From NCBI GenBank assembly GCA_018333845.1, contig JAGXSK010000106.1, forward strand, positions 1-9,283: a stretch of 9,283 bases of DNA. The letters are read 5' to 3'. This DNA comes from Clostridia bacterium. Lineage in GTDB: Bacteria > Bacillota > DSM-16504 > Desulfitibacterales > Desulfitibacteraceae. The translations under genes and the position numbers were made by a program. Positions 4,601 to 9,283 of this stretch are shown in pieces (within the stretch, counting starts at the first letter, position 1; each line of letters starts with the position of its first letter). The notes under the pieces are model-generated. The model saw nothing but the letters and a program-made list of their open reading frames with translations. It made no database searches and was not told the origin of the DNA.

Positions 4601-5803
4601 ATGGACTGGATAGGTTTTTACAATATAATAGTATCTGCAGGCAGTTTCTTTAACAAAAATCAAAGCATCATTGATGTTATTATAGTGCTTGTGGCTATCA
4701 AGGTTTTTGGACATATAAGCAAAACCCTTGGTCAGCCTTCAGTACTAGGTAAAATTCTAGCAGGTATAATCATTGGCCCCTCCTTTCTAGGCCTGGTAAC
4801 TCAGGGCCCTCTAATTAAAGGACTTGCAGAAATAGGAGTAATACTGCTGATGTTTCTGGCAGGACTTGAGACAAATACCAATAGATTATTAAGAAGCCTG
4901 CGTCCAGCAGCATATTCTGCTCTATTAGGGGTAATGATACCATTAGTTGCTGGTTTTATATTAGGACTTTTCTTTGGATATGGCAGGGGTGAATCAGCCT
5001 TTATAGGTGTAGTGCTGGTTGCAACCTCGGTAAGCATTTCCGTGCAAGTATTGCGCGAAATGGGAAAGCTCCAGTCTAAAGAAGGATTAACCATTCTAGG
5101 TGCAGCTGTTCTCGATGATATCATAGGCCTGATAATTTTAAGTGTAGTCATAGGTATTGCCATGGGTGGCTTAAATACACTGCATATAGGCACCGTGCTG
5201 CTTAAAGTAATGGTTTTCTTTGGAGCTGCCCTGTTTATTGGCAAATTCTTTTTTCCCCTGCTCTTTAGCATAACAGCTAAAATGCAGGTGTCTGTGCCAG
5301 TGGTGACCACCTGTATCATAGTGGCCCTTATCTATGCAGTTGCTGCCCAGTATATGGGCCTGGCTGGAATAATAGGGGCATATCTTGCTGGACTAATGGT
5401 AAGGAGTGCCAATAATAAGGGTGAAACCCTGGTTAAATCACTTGAAACTGTGGGATATTCCTTCTTCATTCCCTTTTTCTTTGCTGGTATAGGTCTTGAA
5501 GTTGCACCAGGTGCCATGTCAAAAGAGATCATACCCTTTGCCGTATTAATAATTCTAGCAGCTGTAGTAAGCAAATTCCTTGGATGTGCCCTTGGAGCAC
5601 TGCTAGGAGGTCTGTCCCCTGGATCGGCGCTCATAGTAGGAGCAGGCATGATTGCCAGGGGAGAAGTTGCCCTGATTATTGCTAAATTCGGTAATGACAC
5701 AGGACTAATAGGCAGTGAGCTGTTTACTGTTATGGTAATAATGGCTATTATTACCACAGTTTTATCCCCGCCTCTGATAAGATTCTTCATAAGGCAGATT
5801 TAG
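4601..5803 (+). CDS. CPA2-family cation:proton antiporter (NapA/KefB-type membrane domain)
   Basis: A 400-residue, strongly hydrophobic protein with about 12-13 membrane spans and no C-terminal RCK/TrkA domain, so membrane domain only. Features typical of the family are GQPSVLGKILAGIIIGPS (44-61), FLAGLETN (85-92), ATSVSISVQVLREMG (141-155) in the unwound helix, the paired acidic residues D172-D173 in GAAVLDDIIGL that carry cation and proton in electrogenic CPA2 antiporters, FFFAGIGLE (292-300), and GAGMIARGEVALI (347-359). It should exchange Na+ or K+ for H+ across the cytoplasmic membrane; which ion cannot be told from sequence. AGGAG (4589-4593) lies seven bases before the ATG. The leader contains miniature element copy 2. 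It is unusual in the Bacillus version of this cluster and may be a lineage-specific insertion between prmC and ywlC. Confidence 0.92.
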   Translation: MDWIGFYNIIVSAGSFFNKNQSIIDVIIVLVAIKVFGHISKTLGQPSVLGKILAGIIIGPSFLGLVTQGPLIKGLAEIGVILLMFLAGLETNTNRLLRSLRPAAYSALLGVMIPLVAGFILGLFFGYGRGESAFIGVVLVATSVSISVQVLREMGKLQSKEGLTILGAAVLDDIIGLIILSVVIGIAMGGLNTLHIGTVLLKVMVFFGAALFIGKFFFPLLFSITAKMQVSVPVVTTCIIVALIYAVAAQYMGLAGIIGAYLAGLMVRSANNKGETLVKSLETVGYSFFIPFFFAGIGLEVAPGAMSKEIIPFAVLIILAAVVSKFLGCALGALLGGLSPGSALIVGAGMIARGEVALIIAKFGNDTGLIGSELFTVMVIMAIITTVLSPPLIRFFIRQI

Positions 5804-5892
5804 TTTAAGGTTAGTGAAGCTTGCCTTTTAAAGTGGCAAAATCCAGGAGGGCAAGAGAAAGTCTTGTACCTGTCTTTTGAAAGGAGATATTT

Positions 5893-6969
5893 ATGATCAC
5901 AAAATATCGAAAGGTAGATCCCCTTTATCCAAATATTATGGTTTTAAAATGTGCTGCTGAGATTATTCAAGAGGGAGGTGTTGCAGCCTTTCCTACAGAG
6001 ACAGTTTATGGCCTGGGTGCAGACGGCTTTAATGAAGATGCCCTGGAAAAAATATTTATTGCCAAGGGCCGGCCAAGGGATAATCCCTTAATACTCCATG
6101 TTGCATCCTCAAAAGAAATTGTTGATGTGGCCAGCTATGTATCAGCCAGGGCCAAGAAGGCTATCAATGCCTTCTGGCCTGGGCCTTTAACCCTTGTTCT
6201 GCCAAAGAATCCTCAGGTTCCAAAGGAGGTTTCAGCCGGCCTGGCAACGGTGGCTGTGAGAATGCCCGCCCATCCCATAGCTTTAAAGCTTATCAAGCTG
6301 GCAAGGGTCCCTGTGGCAGCACCTAGTGCTAATCTATCAGGAAGGCCCAGCACCACTACAGGCTTTCATGTTTTAAAGGATCTAAAGGGCAAGATTGATA
6401 TGATTGTGGATGGCGGACCATGCCGTTGGGGTATTGAGTCAACTGTTGTGGACTTTACCGATGAGATACCTACTATTCTAAGGCCAGGCGCTGTTACCAG
6501 GGAGATGCTTGAAAGTGTAGTTGGAAAGGTTATTTATGATCCTGGTTTAAAAAACACTCAAGCAGCTCCCAAATCCCCAGGTGTAAAATATCTCCACTAT
6601 GCACCCAGGGGTGACATGTACCTGGTGCAAGGGGACAATCCCCACTTGATTGCAGCCAAACTAAAGGAGCTAATCCAAAGCTATAAAGCAAATGGGAAAA
6701 GGGTAGCACTTGTTGCTGCTAATGAAATAATTCAAATGCTAGACAAAACAAATCCGGATTATCCTGCTAATCATCTAGACTATCTAGGAAATCTGGGTTC
6801 AAAATATGAACAAGAATTAATTGCCTCTAGACTCTATCACCTGCTGAGAAATTGTGATAGATTTGATATAGACATTGTTTTAACAGTAGGCCTTTCTGAG
6901 GAAGGCCTGGGTGCAGCTATCATGAATCGCCTTTTAAAAGCCAGCGGCAATAAGGTAATCAAGGCATAA
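5893..6969 (+). CDS. ywlC: L-threonylcarbamoyladenylate synthase (Sua5 type)
   Basis: The enzyme makes threonylcarbamoyl-AMP from threonine, bicarbonate and ATP, the first step of the t6A modification at A37 of ANN-decoding tRNAs. At 358 residues it is the long Sua5 form. The YrdC-like catalytic domain is about 1-210, with PTETVYGLGAD (34-44), KGRPRDNPL (58-66), PGPLTLVL (96-103), RMPAHP (123-128), PSANLSG (144-150) and STVVDF (183-188). Next come the linker SPGVKYLHYAP (228-238) and a C-terminal Sua5 domain to the end. AAGGAG (5881-5886) lies six bases before the ATG. The 89-base gap before it contains a loose CTTGCC...GGCAAG inverted repeat (5820-5855) but no clear terminator, so read-through from the antiporter gene is likely. 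Its place near prfA/prmC is conserved in Firmicutes. Confidence 0.96.
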   Translation: MITKYRKVDPLYPNIMVLKCAAEIIQEGGVAAFPTETVYGLGADGFNEDALEKIFIAKGRPRDNPLILHVASSKEIVDVASYVSARAKKAINAFWPGPLTLVLPKNPQVPKEVSAGLATVAVRMPAHPIALKLIKLARVPVAAPSANLSGRPSTTTGFHVLKDLKGKIDMIVDGGPCRWGIESTVVDFTDEIPTILRPGAVTREMLESVVGKVIYDPGLKNTQAAPKSPGVKYLHYAPRGDMYLVQGDNPHLIAAKLKELIQSYKANGKRVALVAANEIIQMLDKTNPDYPANHLDYLGNLGSKYEQELIASRLYHLLRNCDRFDIDIVLTVGLSEEGLGAAIMNRLLKASGNKVIKA

Positions 6970-7054
6970 TCCCTAAGGTAAGGTAATACTCGGGTTTTCA
7001 TGTGAATAGACTTGTAGCAGGGTTTAGATTTTTGTTGGCGAAGGGAGTAAATCT

Positions 7055-7786
7055 ATGCTGCAGGTAATGATACTAAGCCTTTTGGCAGGCCTTGCAACTC
7101 TTCTGGGAGGAATAGCCGTTCTTATCCTTGGGCGGCCAACAGAGAGATCCCTGGCAATTTTTCTCGGCCTGGCAGTTGGGATAATGCTGGGGGTTATAAT
7201 CCTGGATTTGCTGCCATCAGCCTATGCCCATGGAACAGTATTTACAGCATTTTATGGATTTATTTTTGGTAAGATATTTTTATTCCTCATTGGCCAAATA
7301 CTTGAATTGATTTCGCCAGCAGCACCAGCCCAGAGGAATATGAGATATCTGTTAAATATGGGTTATCTTATTGCTGTTGGAATAGCCCTGCATGATCTTC
7401 CTGAGGGTATAGCCATTGCAGTGGGGTACGCTGCACAGGAACACCTGGGCTGGTTGATTGCCCTTGCTATTGGCCTGCATAATATACCTGAAGGAATGGC
7501 AGCTGCGGCACCTTTAAGGATGGGAGGGATGAGGCCTTTTGCAATTGTTATTATTATTGGTCTGGTAAGCTTATTTACACCCCTGGGAACTATAATAGGC
7601 CTTTATATAGTAAGCATATCACCTGAAAAAATTTCCTTTCTCCTTGCCCTTGCAGGAGGTGCAATGAGCTACATAGTGTTGTTCAAGCTGATTCCAGAAG
7701 CACGCCAGAAGCATCCAAATTATGCCAGATTAGGAGCTGCTGTTGGATTTGCCATTATTGTATTCTTGTCTATTATCCATGGATAA
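7055..7786 (+). CDS. ZIP-family divalent metal transporter
   Basis: A 243-residue membrane protein with about eight predicted helices. The two signature metal-site helices are present: LHDLPEGIAIAVG (112-124, TM4) and LHNIPEGMAAAAP (141-153, TM5). Their H113, E117, H142 and E146 match the binuclear metal site of bacterial ZIP proteins. DLLPSA (51-56) and KLIPEA (211-216) are further family positions. ZIP proteins move Zn2+, Fe2+ or Mn2+ into the cytoplasm; specificity is not readable from sequence. AAGGGAG (7041-7047) lies seven bases before the ATG. It is 85 bases after ywlC and 141 bases before mntP, an exporter, so metal entry and exit genes lie side by side. No metal-box operator was recognised in the gap. 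Confidence 0.93.
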   Translation: MLQVMILSLLAGLATLLGGIAVLILGRPTERSLAIFLGLAVGIMLGVIILDLLPSAYAHGTVFTAFYGFIFGKIFLFLIGQILELISPAAPAQRNMRYLLNMGYLIAVGIALHDLPEGIAIAVGYAAQEHLGWLIALAIGLHNIPEGMAAAAPLRMGGMRPFAIVIIIGLVSLFTPLGTIIGLYIVSISPEKISFLLALAGGAMSYIVLFKLIPEARQKHPNYARLGAAVGFAIIVFLSIIHG

Positions 7787-7927
7787 AGAAGACTTGGTTC
7801 CTTATTTCGAGCTTACAGGCTGTGCGAAGATAAAGAAATTGCTTCAAAAAAGGAATTTAAGGGAATAATAACATAGAAGTCCAACAATAGATGAGGCAGG
7901 GCAGATGGGCAAGCAAGGAGGAAAATA

Positions 7928-8521
7928 ATGGAGTTTTTAACTGTATTAATAATCGCAGTAGCTTTAGGAACAGATGCTTTTTCCATGGCCATAGGAATTG
8001 GAGCCTGTAACATAAGATACAGGCAGATAATAATTATTTCTCTAGTGGTCCTTGTGTTCCATATTTTCATGCCTCTTATAGGCTTATCTTTAGGATTCCT
8101 GGTGGGCAGGGCCATGGGCAGGCTGGCAGAAATTGCAGGAGCACTGGTTCTGGCATTTATAGGAGTATTAATGATTAGAGAGGGTATTAAAGGCGATGAC
8201 GGGGAGGGTGTGCCAGTGGCACTTAAACCCCTGGGGTTAATTAGTCGAAAGGGAGGTAAGCTTAGAGTCACAGCAGGCTTTTGGGGGTGTACAGTTCTTG
8301 CAGCCAGTGTGAGTTTAGATGCCTTGACGGTGGGTTTTGGCCTTGGTGCATTGCATTTTAATTTAACCCTTACTGTCCTTACAATAGGCTTAGTTGCAGG
8401 TATCATGACAGCCCTGGGTTTTCTTTTTGGCAAAAAGGCAGGAGGCTGGCTTGGTGACAAAGCCCAGATTGTTGGTGGGGTAATATTATTTGGTATAGGC
8501 ATTAGGATGTTCTTTTTCTAG
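7928..8521 (+). CDS. mntP: Manganese efflux pump MntP
   Basis: A 197-residue protein of the MntP (DUF204/YebN; YwlD in Bacillus) family, with six predicted helices in two inverted-repeat halves. Each half carries a conserved acidic motif: ALGTDAFSMAIGIG (12-25) with D16, and ASVSLDALTVGFGLG (126-140) with D131, both required for Mn2+ export in characterised relatives. The AAGGAGG ribosome site (7915-7921) is perfect and six bases before the ATG. The 141-base upstream gap (7787-7927) showed neither the manganese riboswitch seen before some mntP genes nor a clear promoter, so it may be read from upstream. Its stop TAG (8519-8521) overlaps the Shine-Dalgarno of ywlE, which suggests translational coupling. 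Its role is to limit cytoplasmic Mn2+, opposing a metal importer such as the neighbouring ZIP. Confidence 0.95.
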   Translation: MEFLTVLIIAVALGTDAFSMAIGIGACNIRYRQIIIISLVVLVFHIFMPLIGLSLGFLVGRAMGRLAEIAGALVLAFIGVLMIREGIKGDDGEGVPVALKPLGLISRKGGKLRVTAGFWGCTVLAASVSLDALTVGFGLGALHFNLTLTVLTIGLVAGIMTALGFLFGKKAGGWLGDKAQIVGGVILFGIGIRMFFF

Positions 8522-8533
8522 GAGGGGGTCTTT

Positions 8534-9094
8534 GTGTTTACAATATTGTTTGTGTGTACTGGCAACACCTGCAGAAGTTCAATGGCCCAGGCAATAGCCA
8601 GGGGTATATTATCACAAAAAGACGCTGCAAAAAAGGTGAAGGTTATTTCTGCAGGCACGTCAGCAATACCTGGCAGTAAAGCAGCAGAATCTGCCATTGC
8701 AGTTATGGAGGAAAGGGGTTTAGACTTAAAAAAACATACAGCAAGACAGTTAACCCCAGAACTAATTGATGAGGCTGATCTTGTCTTTACAATGACCAGG
8801 AATCATAAACAACATGTGCTAACCATGGCTCCACATGCCCAGAAAAAGGTGTTTGCTTTAAAGGAATATGTTCATAACCTTGATTTTACAAAAACAGAAA
8901 GAGAAGCTTTAAAAAAACTGGAAGAACAAATGCTGGATATGGATGTGGATGTGGATATGGATGTTTATGACCCCATTGGACAACCCGTTGAGGTGTACAA
9001 GGAATGTGCAGATGAATTGGAATATAATATTAAATTAATATTGGAAAAGATCATCAAGGATTTGTCAAATCAGCAGGAATTAAACAATATTTAA
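8534..9094 (+). CDS. ywlE: Protein-arginine phosphatase YwlE-like (low-molecular-weight phosphatase family)
   Basis: 186 residues with the P-loop VCTGNTCRSS (7-16): nucleophile C8 and R14, plus T12 at the position where YwlE arginine phosphatases have Thr and tyrosine phosphatases usually a bulkier aliphatic residue. This favours removal of phosphate from arginine (opposing McsB kinase) over tyrosine. The general-acid loop is YDPIGQP, with D146. SAGT (39-42) and ADLVFTMTRNHK (81-92) are typical. B. subtilis YwlE is about 150 residues; the extra length is mostly an insert at about 115-143, rich in Lys/Glu then Asp, just before the catalytic Asp. The start is GTG, with AGGAGG (8520-8525) eight bases upstream and overlapping the mntP stop. 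Conserved neighbour of rpiB in Firmicutes. Confidence 0.93.
   Translation: MFTILFVCTGNTCRSSMAQAIARGILSQKDAAKKVKVISAGTSAIPGSKAAESAIAVMEERGLDLKKHTARQLTPELIDEADLVFTMTRNHKQHVLTMAPHAQKKVFALKEYVHNLDFTKTEREALKKLEEQMLDMDVDVDMDVYDPIGQPVEVYKECADELEYNIKLILEKIIKDLSNQQELNNI
8936..8965 (+). repeat. Hexanucleotide repeat inside ywlE
   Basis: Five tandem six-base units of the form GATRTK: GATATG, GATGTG, GATGTG, GATATG, GATGTT. They are in frame and encode alternating Asp-Met/Val (residues 135-144) directly before the catalytic-Asp loop of the phosphatase. Gain or loss of units would keep the reading frame. Confidence 0.8.
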
Positions 9095-9150
9095 CGAATA
9101 TAGATACATTTAAGTTGTATTAAATATAGGATTGATATTAAGGAGGATTT

Positions 9151-9283
9151 ATGAAGGTAGCAGTTGCTAGTGACCATGGCGGATTTGTTCTCAAGGGCAA
9201 GATCCTGGAATACTTGAAAAAAAAGGATATAGAGTTTGAGGATATGGGTACATATGAATGTGCATCTGTTGATTATCCTGAGT
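9151..9283 (+). CDS. rpiB: Ribose-5-phosphate isomerase B (N-terminal part, cut by window end)
   Basis: The first 44 codons of an RpiB/LacAB-family sugar-phosphate isomerase: MKVAVASDHGGFVLK at the start, with the characteristic SDHxGF (7-12), then EDMGTYECASVDYPE (30-44), matching the conserved G(T)...SVDYPD segment. RpiB interconverts ribose-5-phosphate and ribulose-5-phosphate in the non-oxidative pentose phosphate pathway. AAGGAGG (9140-9146) lies four bases before the ATG. The 56-base AT-rich gap after ywlE shows no terminator, so the two are probably cotranscribed, as in the Bacillus ywlE-rpiB (ywlF) arrangement. The remainder lies beyond the right edge. Confidence 0.95.
   Translation, partial: MKVAVASDHGGFVLKGKILEYLKKKDIEFEDMGTYECASVDYPE

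Noticed and set aside
4801..5790. Two - strand frames (172 and 152 codons) opposite the antiporter
   Set aside because: They are antisense shadows of a well-supported membrane protein gene, low in complexity with no motifs.
7787..7927. Manganese riboswitch (yybP-ykoY type) upstream of mntP
   Set aside because: I could not find its conserved helix and loop sequences in the 141-base gap; a covariance-model search would be decisive.
7813..8502. 229-codon - strand frame opposite mntP
   Set aside because: It lies almost wholly opposite a clear MntP gene, is Pro/Ile/Thr-rich, and has no family match; it is an antisense shadow.
9062..9140. Promoter for rpiB (TTGTCA near 9062 or TTGTAT near 9115)
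   Set aside because: Neither has an acceptable -10 at proper spacing; read-through from ywlE is simpler.

Overview
The window looks like chromosomal core DNA of a low-to-moderate-GC Gram-positive anaerobe, most likely a member of the Clostridia. All confident genes are on the + strand, Shine-Dalgarno sites are strong (AAGGAGG type), and the order rpmE - prfA - prmC - (antiporter) - ywlC - (ZIP) - mntP - ywlE - rpiB is a variant of the conserved Firmicutes ywl/prfA cluster. The zinc-ribbon (C+) form of L31, and a YwlE-type arginine phosphatase with Thr in its P-loop, fit that assignment. The species cannot be named from the sequence alone.

Layout. Positions 1-290 hold the toxin half of a RelE-type toxin-antitoxin pair, whose antitoxin lies off the left edge, and its terminator. 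Positions 291-577 are A-rich with no confident gene. A secreted double-LysM/M23 peptidoglycan hydrolase follows (578-1477). Next comes a perfect 53-bp hairpin repeat in two copies, a good promoter, rpmE, its terminator and a second likely promoter. From 2034 to 4373 are a miniature inverted-repeat element, a possible 31-residue leader ORF, prfA (RF1) and prmC (the methyltransferase that modifies RF1). A second copy of the miniature element (4460-4582) sits just in front of a CPA2-type cation:proton antiporter gene. Then come ywlC (Sua5-type threonylcarbamoyl-AMP synthase, tRNA t6A synthesis), a ZIP metal transporter, mntP (Mn2+ efflux), ywlE (protein-arginine phosphatase) and the first 44 codons of rpiB.

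Function. prfA, prmC and ywlC all serve translation: termination, release-factor maturation and tRNA modification. rpmE is ribosomal. Three membrane transporters (antiporter, ZIP, MntP) are set into this housekeeping series and suggest linked cation or metal homeostasis.

Most notable signals. (1) Two copies of a 123-155 bp non-coding element have 13-bp terminal inverted repeats, apparent target duplications and a GGGGAC...GTCCCC core, and both lie in 5' leaders. (2) A 53-bp hairpin repeat occurs twice without a mismatch. (3) The ywlE homologue has an Asp-rich insert encoded by a hexanucleotide repeat next to its catalytic loop. I see no sign of a large new multi-gene system; the gene content is mostly ordinary.
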